DNA from: Hygrophila difformis
Lineage: Eukaryota; Streptophyta; Magnoliopsida; Lamiales; Acanthaceae
Assembly (NCBI GenBank): GCA_030278955.1
Contig: JAOANR010000001.1
Location: 43,860,890-43,924,889, forward strand
Reading direction: 5' to 3'
DNA: 64,000 nucleotides
Shown one piece after another: positions 1 to 11,377 of this stretch. A program made the position numbers and the translations under genes. Below the pieces are notes generated by a model. The model did no database searches. It saw only the letters and a program-made list of their open reading frames with translations, and had not been told where the DNA came from. The stretch's first letter is position 1. Every line of letters starts with the position of its first letter.

Positions 1-2
1 CG

Positions 3-1843
3 ATGGGAGGCCGCATGGAAGGTTCATCCGGCATATGGAAATGTAGTGCAAATGGCTGTGGGGGAATGCCAGATTTATTGTCGAAAGTTCGATCGGCTTC
101 GTTGGAATTTAATTCAACCACTTTCGGGCATATTAGGGAGAGGAAGCGGAGGTTGAAAAATCGTATCTTGGGGGTCCAGAAACAGCTTGAGCGTTGGGAC
201 TCGGCCTGGTACACACGGCTTGAGGCAGAACTCAAGGCTGAGTTGGAACATGTGCTTATGCAAGAAGAATTGTTATGGCATCAAAAGTCGCGAGATCGAT
301 GGGTTGAGGTTGGTGATCGAAATACAAGGTATTTTCATGCTAAAACCAAAGTCCATAGGAAGCGCAGTCGTATTTATGGTTTACAGTTAGCGGATGGGAG
401 TTGGGAGGAAAATCCAGCTACTTTACACCAAATGGCCATTGCGCATTTTGAGGATATGTATGCTAATAAGGCAGAGCCGTATGTGGGGGATGCATTACCG
501 AGATTACCTGAGCTATCGTCGCACCACATAGCTATATTGGAGCAGCCTGTGGATGGGGAAGAGGTGGAGAAGGCTTTGGCAACGATGAGATCACTAGCTG
601 CTCCGGGACCGGATGGGTTCCCGGCTATATTTTTCAAGGAATATTGGACGATGTTGCGAGATGTCGTCATTAAAAATATTAGCGACAACATGAGAACCAG
701 ACAGCTTCCGGATGGGTTTGCACATGTGTTTATGTGCCTTCTGCCTAAGGTGCAAGAGCCGACGTCCCTTACTCATTATCGGCCATTGATGTTGTGTAAT
801 GTAAGTTTTAAGTTGATAACGAAAATTCTTGTTCGTCGTATGAGGAGTATTCTTTGTGAGGTGATTAGCCCATTCCAATCGGCTTTTCTACCAGGGCGTG
901 GCACTTCAGATAATGGTGTGTTACTACAAGAAATAGTTGCCTCTATCGAAAGAAGTCGCGGGGCTACTAAGGAGGTGGTTATTAAGATTGATTTGGCGAA
1001 GGCGTACGACACGGTGAGATGGGAATTTTTGGATGAATGTCTTGGGGAATTGGGGATCCCACATGAATGTCGATCCTTGATTATGAAATGTGTTTCTTCC
1101 TCCACTTTTTCTATTTTATGGAACGGGACACCCATTGGGAATATCCAGGCAGGTCGGGGGCTTCGTCAAGGCGATCTCTTATCGCCGTATTTTTTGTTAT
1201 AGTTATGGAAAAGCTATCACGGACAATATTGGAGGAGGTTAACTTGGGACATTGGCAGCCGATTGGCTTGAGTCCGGGTGGTGTGGCCGTATCCCATCTC
1301 ATGTTTGCAGACGACCTCATTTTTTGTTCGAAGTTGGAAGAGGAGAGTGTGCAGTGTATGGCGGCTGTCCTTGGGCGCTTTGGCAGCAGGTCTGGGCTTC
1401 ACATGAATCCTGGGAAGTCTGGTGCATTCTGTTCGCCGCGGGCTTCGAGTCGGGAGAAAGGATGGTTGCAACAGTATCTACAGGTGCCTGTGGTGGACGA
1501 ATTGGGGAGATACCTTGGGTTTCCTATTATACATGGGCGGACCAAGATCAGCCACTTTGATGGTTTGATAAAACGGATTGCAGATAAACTGGCGTCGTGG
1601 GAGGGCACTCTGTTAAATAAAGCGGGTCGTATTACTAAGGCTCGAGCTGTCCTTGCTGCCATTCCAGTGTACACGATGCAGGTACATCTATTGCCTGTGG
1701 GGGTATGTTCGCGAATAGATAAGATTATACGGAGATGGGTTTGGAAAGGTGTGGATGGCAAGGGCCTACACCTTGTGAAATGGGACTCGGTCATTCGGTC
1801 TCGGCGTACGGGGGGCTGGGTATCCGAGCGGCTAGAGCTATGA
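3..1843 (+). pseudogene. LINE-A ORF2: reverse transcriptase domain, frameshifted
   Basis: This encodes the reverse transcriptase that copies LINE RNA at a nicked target. The first frame (3-1202) holds the N-terminal fingers and palm, including LPKVQEPTSLTHYRPLMLCN and KIDLAKAYDTVRWEFL, where the Asp of IDLAKAYD is the first catalytic carboxylate. The second frame (to 1843) holds LMFADDLIFC, a FADD form of the YxDD catalytic box, followed by thumb sequence such as LNKAGRITKARAVLAAIPVY. A frameshift near 1185-1200, just after the LRQGDLLSPY motif, separates the frames. The upstream endonuclease is absent. Family assignment is firm; the copy is inactive. Confidence 0.9.
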
Positions 1844-3299
1844 ATGTGGCGCTTATGGGAAGGTTGGTGGCGGAGCTTGTTGGGCATTCGGAGAAGTTGT
1901 GGGTTCAAGTCTTTCGCGGGAAATATGGTATCCAGGAAGGGTCCTTTCCGCATGAGCACTACCGTGGCACGAAAATGTGGAAGGCCATTTGTAAGGTTAG
2001 TACCCTTTTACATAAGGGGTTTGGTATTCGTATTGGTAATGGGGAGAGCTTGTTGTGGTATTCTCCGTGGTGGAAAGGAGAGTGTTTGACGAATAAGGTG
2101 CCATTTGTTCATGTTTGCAATTTGGGGTATAAGATTAAAGATGTGGTTGAGGGAGGGCATTGGTCGCTTGAGAAACTATATTCTTGGTTTCCAGGTGAAT
2201 TGATTGCGGAGATGAAGGGCTCGCCACCTCCAATCTTTTCGGCTGTTACTCCCGATTTGATGCATTGGCGGTTGACAACTACTGGACTATTTTCAGTGAA
2301 GTCTGCATATGCGTGGCTTGTGGGTGATGTCGGACAGGAGGGAGGGTGGGATTGGATATGGAGGAAAGAGATCCCTGAGAAGGTGGGGGTTTTGTTATGG
2401 TTGTTGGGCCACGGGGCGTTACCTTGTAATCGATTGCGTTACTCCCGGTCGTTAGCTAGGTCACCGCTTTGTGGGATTTGTGGAGTGCATGAGGAGGACT
2501 GGAGGCATGCATTATTTTCATGCAGATGGGCGAGAGAAGTTTGGCGTAAGGGGGGGTTTGCATGGACAACTATTGTGCAGGTGGTACCCGACGAGGAATG
2601 CTTGGAATGGTTGAAGAGTGCTGTGAACGTTGGGGGTGGCCGGTTCTTGGCTTTTCTATGGACGGTGTGGTTGGAGCGTAACAAGAGGGTTTTTGTGGGG
2701 GTGGCTTCGTCGATGCCGAGCGTTTTTAGGCAGGTGCATCACCTGGCACGGCTGTTGCAGGGGCGCCATCCAAGACATGAGCCCATCCCGAAGTGGGTTT
2801 CTTGGAAGGAGGAAGGTGGTAGTGCACCGCTGCTACACTCGGACGGAAGCGTCGTGGCCGGTGGTAAGTCGGGGTTTGGTGCGGTGCTTCGGACAGGTGA
2901 TGGCGGTTGGATTGGAGGCTGTGGAGGGCAATTGGGGAATAGGCCAATTGTGGAAGTGGAGCTCATAGCCATGGCGCAAGGTCTGAAGTTGGCGAGCACC
3001 TTGGGGTGGCTTTGAAGCATTGTTATTGTGACTCGACGGAAGTAGTGCGGTTGGTCAGAGATCAAGTCGATCGAAGGCACTTATACTGGCCTTTGATTAA
3101 CGAGATACGGATAGCTTTACTGGGAATGTCGGGTTGTGTAGTACGCCATGTACTCCGAGAAGGAAATCACGTAGCCGATGCATTGGCAAAGTTGGCTGTG
3201 GCAATGGAGGATCGGTATATGCATTGGGTGCGGCCGCCTGATGTGGTCAGGCCTTTGTTGGACAAAGATGCGCGTGGTGTAGCTTCCTTGAGGATCTAG
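1735..3299 (+). pseudogene. LINE-A ORF2 C-terminus: zf-RVT and RNase H
   Basis: This continues the RT in new frames (1735-3015, then 3006-3299). Around 2280-2560 is the zf-RVT region, with KSAYAWL, a tryptophan-rich stretch and the pair CGICGVHEEDWRHALFSC. The end is a plant-type RNase H: HSDGSV (first Asp), VEVELIAMAQGL (Glu), CDSTEVVRL (Asp) and LREGNHVADALAKLA (His and final Asp). All expected carboxylates are present but are split by a frameshift near 3006-3015. In plant LINEs this domain probably removes template RNA. Confidence 0.88.
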
Positions 3300-3450
3300 T
3301 TGTGCTGAAGAGTTCTTTTTGTTAGTTTTTCTTGTTTGTTGCTTGCTGCTTCTTTTTGTGTTTTGTTTTTTCCTTCTTTTTTCTCTGTAATTTTTTATTG
3401 CTTGTTTGCTCGCCTTTTTAGGCTGTGTTACAAAAAAAAATAATAATAAG

Positions 3451-4226
3451 ATATTAAATTGCTAATAATTTGGTTTTAAATGATATCCAAATCATATAAC
3501 TAATTCCCACATCAAATTTTATAGTGATATAAAATACATAAAATATCATTATATTGGGATTCACTAATAATATATCATTACTTTATTCATTTATTTATTT
3601 TTGGATATAGTAGTGAAAGTTAATCGCATATGCCATACATAGGGGATTGTTGGAAAAGAGAAAGCTAAACGATATAATCATGTATTAATCTTAAATAATT
3701 ATTAATTATTATCTAATGAATATAAATATTTATTACTTCTATTTAAAATAAAAAAACATAGTCAAATTAGAAATAGGCTTCAGCCTCCTTTACCCTGAAA
3801 AAATATTTATAAATATTTATACAGTCAAATTTAATTTTAAAATATGATAAATAAATTAATTTTAAACATATATGAAGTCATCATTTAATTTAATACATAT
3901 CTCAATAATAATCATTTGACTTAGGCAACAATTTCAATTAATAAAAATACTCTACAAATTTCATATAGGGACTCGAATTCATGAGCTATCTATCCTCTCA
4001 TCACTATTATCAATGAATTGGTTAAATAAACCGCAGATATTGTTAATAAATATTATTTATAATATTAATTCAATCATACAATTAAATACTTTTCGCCGTG
4101 TATATATTAGAATTACTTATTTATTAACTTATCAACAGTTTCACTTAATTTGACTTCCCGTTTGAATAGTTTAATTAATATTATTCTTAATAATTAATTA
4201 TATATACGTTTGTAATATACTGGGTG
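3451..4226. other. AT-rich spacer, no gene seen
   Basis: This strongly AT-rich stretch follows the LINE-A tail. I find no convincing ORF, RNA gene or terminal repeat in it. It may be old repeat debris. Confidence 0.5.
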
Positions 4227-5035
4227 AAGTATTGACTGAAGTAACTTTTCAATTATTGCGCATGTTGATCAGGGGGTGAAGTATTGACTGACAAGAAAAA
4301 TCGTCATTGTGGGCATTTATTTTTCTCATTGAAATTACAATGAGATATTGGGTGGTGTTCGACTTGCTATCATCTTAATAAGAATAAAAAGTTGAAGTTT
4401 ATGTAATATAATCTTTAATGGTTTTCTTTTTAATAATATACAAATTTATGATTATCTTTTAAATTATTTTTAACTTTGAAATAGGGAGGAGAAAAGTACT
4501 ATTTTTTTCTATTTTATATATTTGATTAAAACCTTACATCCACGCGCATCGCACGGGAGGTACGTTGTTTCCTATGAAAGTGGGAAAAAATATCCTGGAT
4601 GGTGAAATATTGACTGACAGTACATTGGTTCCGACAAAAGTGGAAAAAAATGTCTTGGGGGTGAAGTATTATTGATTAAAAGTACATTGGTTCCGATAAG
4701 AATGAGAAATAGTGTCCTGGGGGTGAAAAGCATTGACTGGCAGTATATTGGTTCCAATAATAGTGTGAAAAATATCTTGGAGGGTGAAATATTGACTGAC
4801 ATTACATTGGTTCAGACAAGAATGAGAAAAATGTCCTGAGGTGAAGTATTGACTGGCAGCACATTGGCTCCGACAATAGTGTGAAAAAATATCTTGGAGG
4901 GTGAAGTATTGACTGACATTATATTGGTTTCGACAAGGATGGGAAAAAATATCCTAGGGTGAAGTATTGACTGACAATAAATTGGTTCCGACAATAATGA
5001 GAAAAAATGTCCTGCGAGGTGAGTATTGACTCGAG
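4227..5035. repeat. Degenerate ~55-60-bp tandem repeat
   Basis: The core GGTGAAGTATTGACTGACA recurs, followed by a TTGGTTCCGACAA-like segment, an A-rich stretch and a TCCTGG-like end. Two isolated partial cores lie at about 4227 and 4274. About eight diverged units run from about 4560 to 5035. The short peptides readable on the minus strand here are translations of the repeat, not genes. A GC-rich motif (CATCCACGCGCATCGC) precedes the main array at about 4539 and recurs at about 5351, so the array sits between two copies of a Helitron-tail-like sequence. Confidence 0.8.
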
Positions 5036-6075
5036 AAAGCAATGGACAAAGAGTGTTTATTTCACGAATGAGTTTGACTTCATCTGATAATAAAATACTG
5101 TTTAAATTTTCAAACATGTTGGAGTGTTCCTGAAGGTTCAGTTTTTAGATTTAGGCCTCCATATAATGTAAATATTTTACAGTAAATGCTCAAAAAATAA
5201 GAATAACAAATGAAGTTCATGTAATATAATCTTTTAGTAGTTTTATTTTTAATATTATACAATTTTGTGCTTATTTATTTCATCTTTAACTTCGAAATAT
5301 TGAGGAGAATAGTATTCTTTCTTTTCTATTTTATAATTTTTTTAAACTTTGCATCCACGCGCATCGCGCGGGCGGGTGTGTTAGCAGGAAATTGGTAATC
5401 ATTTTAAATTTACATGACAAAACAACAACAACAACAACAACAACAATAATAATAATAATAATACAATATTGTATATAAATTTACATATAAATTTATATTA
5501 TATATGTTTATAAATTTATATTATAAGTTTGCACGGGCTCTGCACCGCCCTCCCAATTCATTTATTGTTTATAACTAATTGTTTAATTTAATATATTTAT
5601 TTATATTATATTATATGATTAGTAAGAAATATTGTGCTTTTATATTTAATATAATAAAAATATTTTCTTACAATAATCGATCAATTTGAGTCAAACTTCC
5701 CGTATTTATAGATAGATAATGTATATAATATTGTTTAATATAAATGTTTGAATATTCAATATACAATACTTTTATTACTTACAGGACCAGAGTTGCATAT
5801 TTCATTTAAAATTCTTTTAAATATTGAAATAATAAATAAAATTCTTTAGAACTGTGTTGTGTGTGAGAAGAAAGTCTGATTTGAATTTTTTTTTTGTGTA
5901 AAATCAACAATCGTCGGATGGAACAAATCCACGGATAATGTTGTGCGATGTTATTGAAATTTTCATTCATTATGCTAACATATAAATTATATCTTGACTG
6001 TAGTATCTAATAATAATCTTAATTACATAGTATTTTTTATATGAACGTATAAATAAATTACTCCCGATTTTACAT
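5036..6075. other. AT-rich spacer with microsatellite and GC-rich tail motifs
   Basis: This AT-rich region contains an AAC/AAT microsatellite at about 5420-5462. Isolated GC-rich motifs lie at about 5351-5382 and 5527-5552 and resemble the hairpin-forming ends of Helitrons. No gene is visible. Confidence 0.5.
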
Positions 6076-6105
6076 CCCGCGGGTACTGCGGGTGGGCTGA
6101 CTAGT
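6076..6105 (+). mobile_element. Helitron-like 3' terminus
   Basis: A short GC hairpin (CCCGC at 6076-6080 pairing with GCGGG at 6088-6092) is followed nine bases later by CTAGT at 6101-6105, next to a T. This fits the Helitron 3' rule of a hairpin followed by CTRRT and insertion beside T. No Rep/helicase ORF is present, so at best it is the end of a non-autonomous copy. The 5' end was not identified. Confidence 0.5.
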
Positions 6106-7030
6106 TAAAGTATATAACAATATAATAAAGTTTATTATAAGTACTATTATATCCTAAAACCTTTTTAAAAAGTAGAGCGTAAATATTTTTTAAAACTAAA
6201 ATTTATTTTTACTATAAATAAATTTAAAGATATTTGATCCAATTACCATTTATACATAAATATTCATCCAAAATACTGTTAAGGAATTACTTAAAATAAA
6301 ATCAACATAAAAAGAGAAATGTAAGATACTATTGGTCAGTCCTAAAATACCATCAATCTAATAAATTCATCAAAATAGGAGTTATGGAATTAAAATCATA
6401 CTTAAAATAACCTCCACATAAAACAAGGAAATATAATATAGTATGAATATATTATTCTTATGTCCTAAAATAACATAAATCTAATAAATGTCAACAAATA
6501 ATTTTATAATTAAAACCATATATTAAATCAATAAATTTTATTTGAAAAAATATATTTTAAAATAAACTTTTAATTGTTGTACTCACTAACACTCTAAGGA
6601 TCCGTTTGGTTGGAGGGATTTACATTACTGGTGGGAATGTGATTGCTGGGAATGTAAGATTACTGGGTATATATGAGGTTGTTGAGAATCTTAATTTCTG
6701 ATGTAAGATTATTGTGTTTGGTTGGATTGAAAATTTCAGATTTCCAATTCTAATCAATTTACTATAATGTCCTTAAATTTCAATTGAGTGAATGTTATAA
6801 ATATGTCATATTGATACACAATAGAAAAAAAATTAAGCCAATTTATCTTTTTTAAATATAAAAAATTCTTCATATAGTATAATTTATTATAAGATATATA
6901 TTTTGGTGAACTATTATATGATAATTAATTACTTAATTTCTCTAAATCCTTATTATTTTTAGTTTGTATATAGAAGATAAATAAATTTTAAGAAAATATG
7001 AGAATATATATTATAAAAATATTTTTATAT
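6106..7030. other. AT-rich spacer with a possible DNA-transposon end
   Basis: No gene is seen. At about 6598 the sequence GGATCCGTTTGGTTGG resembles the terminal inverted repeat of plant hAT or PIF/Harbinger-derived MITEs. A matching inverted end was not found between here and Gypsy-1, nor beyond it. Confidence 0.35.
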
Positions 7031-7260
7031 AATTAGTTGTCATTTTCAATTCTTTTCTTGCGGATGTGAAAGTCCATGTAATTGATTCATTAAAATCCAA
7101 CCCAAATCCATGTCCAAGATGGTTGAAACCTGGCTTGCATCCCAACCCCTCGAGAGACCTCCATTTCAACCATCTTGGACATGGATTTGGGTCAGATTTT
7201 AAGGAATCAATTACATGGACTTTCACATCCGCAAGAAAATGATTGAAAATGACAACTAAT
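7031..7260. repeat. Fold-back element with ~98-bp arms
   Basis: The arms 7031-7129 and 7163-7260 are almost perfect reverse complements, with a loop of about 33 bases. The match includes the 20-mer at 7061-7080 and its complement near 7211-7230. The short minus-strand ORF across this region is an artefact of the palindrome. It could be a fold-back transposon, a MITE core or an inverted duplication. A transcript would form a long near-perfect hairpin. Confidence 0.85.
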
Positions 7261-7485
7261 GTAACTAAGAATGTTAATAGAAAAAAGGACTATTAATGTA
7301 ATTAAGAAATGTGAAGGACTATATTGGGCAAAAAATTAGTGAATGATGAATTAAGACAATTGGAAAAGAAAAAGGACTATCTTGGCAATTCTTCCAAAAG
7401 ATTACCTTCGATATGTCCATTTGTGAATTTATTAATATATAGATTGTACAACTATAGAAAGATATCACAATTGCTAACCCGTCAC
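7261..7485. other. Flank of Gypsy-1 with left target-site duplication
   Basis: AT-rich sequence with no gene. It ends in GTCAC (7481-7485), the left copy of the 5-bp duplication made by insertion of Gypsy-1. The right copy is 18928-18932. Confidence 0.8.
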
Positions 7486-10292
7486 TGTAACACCCCGGTT
7501 TTTGGTAACCCAGGTCGGGATGTCACCGCCACATCTCCCTAGTAAGACACGGTTTCTCCGAGCTTACTAAAGAGATGCAAGGCTAGGTATTGCAGTGTTT
7601 AAAATATTTAAAGCATTCAAAATAGCCCATACAATATAAATCGAAAATAATAATAGCATAGCGCAGCGGAAATATTTAGTTTAGTACAGTATCGCAGCGG
7701 AAAATTTAAATAGGGCCGACATGGCCAAAACACGGGTTAAACAGGCCCGTTCAGAATATAGTCTAAGTACGAAATTTAAAAGCAAAATAAAAGTTCCCAA
7801 AATCCCATGCATGATTCGTGCTCACACATGCTCATTCCACATATTCTGTACAGAAAGGAATAAAAACGGTTTTGATCAGCAAAATTGCTGAGTAAGTTAA
7901 CACATGCATGATCGTAGGGTTTAAAAGCCATACTTTAATAATTTAACAAAAGCATGATAATAACATAATATTTGATTTCATATAATCCATATCATATAGC
8001 ACAATCTAACTCAGGCTCTATTTAATAACACATATCACATGGTTTAATCATAAAAGCCATAATTTTTAAATAAGACATTTAAATAATTTAATTGGACAAC
8101 ACTATAATTTAATCTAGTTTAATTTAATTTAGAATCCCCATTACATTCCCGATTTGGTATCTCAAGTTTCACGATAAAGATCGCGATGTCAACAAGTTTA
8201 GCCGGTAGCCCGGCGGCCGCAGCCGTATCAGCCATACCCAGTACCACTCCGGAGCCTCGGGAAACCCATACGGATATTCACGAGAGTGTAGGCTCTAAGT
8301 TTCGCCGTTTTGGCAATATCACATTTCAAGTATAGCGCGCGGGGTCACCATCGTCCATTACGGCACGAAGTGAATCGTTAGGGGGCACCCTGCAGAGCAC
8401 TCACCCCTAATTTTAATTTATCAAGTTTGTAAGGGGATTTAGTTTTTAAAATCTGACTTCCAATGTAGCAATTTAGAAATAATATCTCAATTCGTTTCAA
8501 CCCTAAAGGTAAATTCCATGTTTCAACAAGATTTCAAAATTTCGTTTCGGTAAATCACAGTTTACTCCAAAATTCGTCAAAAATCAGTTTTAATTCAAAA
8601 AATTCCAAAATTTCACATCTGACTCGGAAACATCAAGATCTACAACTTTCGTGTTTTAACTTTTTCAATCCGAGATACCTAAGTAGGTCAAAATCGCTAA
8701 TTTTCGCATAACAAGAAATCTGTCCGAGTTCAATACATCACAGATCAAAGATTTCAGTTTCTACCATATCAATTCAACTCCAAATTTTATGAAATTTGAC
8801 AGGGATCATCTTAAGACATTTATCTACAACTTTCATGTTCGGCCAAAGATCTAAAACAGCCTAGATCCTATGTCAAAAACGAGATCAAGATCATTCCTAA
8901 GTTCTGTCCAAGATTTCAAGATCTAAAATCAAACAGTTCGGTTTCAACGGGTTTTCACCTATCAAATCAACTCCAAAAATTCTCAAATTTTTACAGTAGC
9001 TAGGTCTAAGTCTTAGGAACGTTTTTCGTGTTTTAAGTTTTTCCGTTTGAGTTCGTTTTAAAGATCGGAAAAATTCCACAATTCTGTTGCGTCGGTAGAA
9101 AACGAAAGTAGACAGATTTATGATTCTTGTCAAATCTTTTAGGTTTCGATTGTTTTAAAATCTCCCAAAACCATGTAAGGTTAACTTACAGTGTCTATGA
9201 ACGTCGGGAATGTCCAATTCGGAGGCGTGGCTTCCAGATCACCGTTTCTCCTCTCCGTTCGTCGGGTTCTACGATCTAGATTCGATACGGGGGTATAGAA
9301 AGAAAAAGAAGATGATTAGGATTCGTTTTCGAATCGTTTATTGAATAGAGATTGAACCGAGACTTACCACGACTATGGAGATCTGTTGCGAACTCGTCCA
9401 CAGCGTTCGTCTTGGTTTCGTGCCTCCGACGACTCCGGATTAGGGTTTCGAACGTATAGAGTGCTTTAGGGTTTCGTAAACTTGTTCGGGGCTCCCAAGG
9501 GGCTTATTTATAGAATTCTAAGTCCCTAGGGCGTCCACGGCCGACCTAGAACTCTGGAGTCGAGAGGTGTTCAACCGAAAGTCGAAAAATCCGCGTTCGG
9601 GTGAGAGATTCACGCAACAAACGAATCTGTGGGTTGGCGCGGTCGTGGCGCGGCAAACCCCTTCCAGCGCGCGGCCACCGCGCCGTCTACGCCTGGACTT
9701 CGGTCCGGGCGGGTCGTGCGATCCGTCGTGCTTTTCCGCCTCTCTTTCGGGTTTCTATCCCTCTATGCTTCCGAATTCCGATTCCCGGGGTATATTCGGG
9801 TTCATACCTTCTCTCTAATTTTTATTCTTAGTCCAGTTGGATGTTTTGGACTCGAATACTCGAGTTCATTAGTGTCGGGTTTTGGTGTACCATTTAACCA
9901 TTTAATTAAATTCCTTTAATTCCTTTTTAAGTAAAAATCTCATTTCTCATTTCCTTATATTTATTTATTTATTTATTTGCTGGATTGTTTATTTATTTAT
10001 CGCATTTATTTTATTTATTATTTATTTATTTAATTATTGCTTTATTTTATGTTGGAAAATTCTCGGGTATTACAGTCTACCCTCCTTAAGAATCAACTTC
10101 GTCCTCGAAGTTGTGTTTCGGCTTTTCTCGTCTCGTGTGCTAAAGGTCTTGTGTTTGTTTTATTATGTTGTGACTGAACTTAGAATTAAAACTTCTAAGC
10201 TGCCTACGTACCCGGTAAAGGGATCAAGCCATAACGTAGTTCAAAAGTTTACAAGATTGCCCGAAACCGAAAAATTAGGGGGGGGTATGACA
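7486..10292 (-). repeat. Gypsy-1 left LTR (3' LTR of minus-strand element), long form
   Basis: Runs from TGTAACACCCC to TATGACA. It contains a GC-rich block at about 9620-9735, a TTTA-rich stretch at about 9955-10045, and at its inner end a 218-bp extension (10075-10292) carrying the hairpin 10094-10113 and an internal polypurine tract. Short ORFs at 8897-9133 and 9567-9919 recur identically in the other LTR and are not genes. Confidence 0.95.
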
Positions 10293-10308
10293 TCCTCTCC
10301 CCCTTAAG
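10293..10308 (-). promoter_or_regulatory. Gypsy-1 polypurine tract
   Basis: Read on the minus strand this is CTTAAGGGGGAGAGGA, directly before the LTR start TGTCATACC. It primes plus-strand cDNA synthesis and sets the U3 boundary. Confidence 0.9.
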
Positions 10309-10315
10309 ATTGCAG

Positions 10316-11377
10316 TTATGTCCCCATAACTGTGTCGGTATCGGTTTGGAACAATGTCGGGTATCGTTCCCTCATGTCGGATTCTACTTCCCAAGTTGCC
10401 GTCTCACTTTCGTGGTTTGACCAAAGAACCTTGATCATTTTGATGGTTTTGTTCCTCGTTACTCGTTCCTTAGTATCGAGAATACGCACTGGGACTTCTT
10501 CGTAAGTCAAATCTTCATCGAGCTCAATTATCTCCGGTTGAAGTACATGTGTCGGGTCCGGCACATACTTCTTTAGTTGTGAGACATGGAAGACATTATG
10601 AACTCGATCTAAGTGTGGCGGTAAAGCCAATCGGTAGGCTAGAGTTCCGACTCGTTCTAGAATCTCGTAAGGTCCTATGTATCGAGGACTTAACTTCCCT
10701 CGTTTGCCAAAGCGCATCACCCCCTTCATGGGTGATATCTTTAGCATGACCCTATCTCCCACTTGAAATTCTAGGTCTCGTCGTCTCACGTCGGCATAAC
10801 TCTTTTGACGGTCTTGAGCGGCTTTCATCTTCCCTTGGATCACTTTGATTTGTTGAGCCATGTCTTCGATAAGTTGTGGTCCCACTACCACGGACTTATC
10901 GTTTTCTTCCCAGCTCAAAGGGCTTCGGCACTTTCGTCCATACAATGCCTCGAAAGGTGCCATGCCGATACTCGCATGGTAACTATTATTATAGGAAAAC
11001 TCAATCAAGGGTAAATGAGATTCCCAATTCCCTTTGAATTCCAACACGCATGCTCTCAGCATGTCTTCTAGTGTTTGGATTGTTCTCTCAGTTTGTCCAT
11101 CCGTCATCGGGTGGAATGCGGTGCTCATCTTGATTTGAGTACCGAGAGCTTTTTGTAACTCCGTCCAGAAATGAGAGACAAATCTACTGTCTCTATCGGA
11201 AATGATATCATGTGGCACTCCATGTTGCCGTACCACATTATCAATGTAGGCTCGGGCCAATTGGTCCATAGTCCACGTGTCTCTCATTGGGATGAACATG
11301 GCTGTCTTCGTTAGCCTATCGACAATCACCCAAATCTTGTTCATGCCTTTAGGTGATCGGGGTAATCCCACTTCCAA
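10316..11377 (-). pseudogene. Gypsy-1 integrase core and C-terminus with chromodomain
   Basis: The integrase inserts cDNA into the genome. Visible are [15 protein letters not shown], the second catalytic Asp region ([15 protein letters not shown]), the Glu region ([20 protein letters not shown]), the GPY/F-like segment ([16 protein letters not shown]) and a C-terminal chromodomain from about residue 290 (VPVRILDTKERV...VLWSNHESETATWE). A chromodomain marks the chromovirus branch and may guide integration to chromatin marks. A roughly 30-bp deletion near 11370, relative to Gypsy-2, removes the first catalytic Asp and shifts frame from the upstream part. The enzyme is therefore expected to be dead. 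Confidence 0.92.

Larger units (their letters stand above)
1..3450 (+). mobile_element. LINE-A, L1-type non-LTR retrotransposon, 5' part outside window
   Basis: The block carries, in order, reverse transcriptase, a zinc-binding RVT region and an RNase H domain, which is the ORF2 order of plant L1-type LINEs. It has no LTRs. It ends in a short A-rich tail at about 3431-3450, as expected for target-primed reverse transcription. ORF1 and the endonuclease lie outside the window or were lost to 5' truncation. The reading frame changes three times, so this copy is dead. Confidence 0.9.

Noticed and set aside
4572..5117. Minus-strand ORFs with repeated LLSEPIYCQSI
   Set aside because: They translate the tandem repeat.
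8897..9919. Several ORFs of 76-96 codons inside the Gypsy-1 left LTR (repeated at 17532-18554)
   Set aside because: They recur identically in both LTRs, overlap in all frames of a GC-rich block and show no domain. They are LTR sequence.
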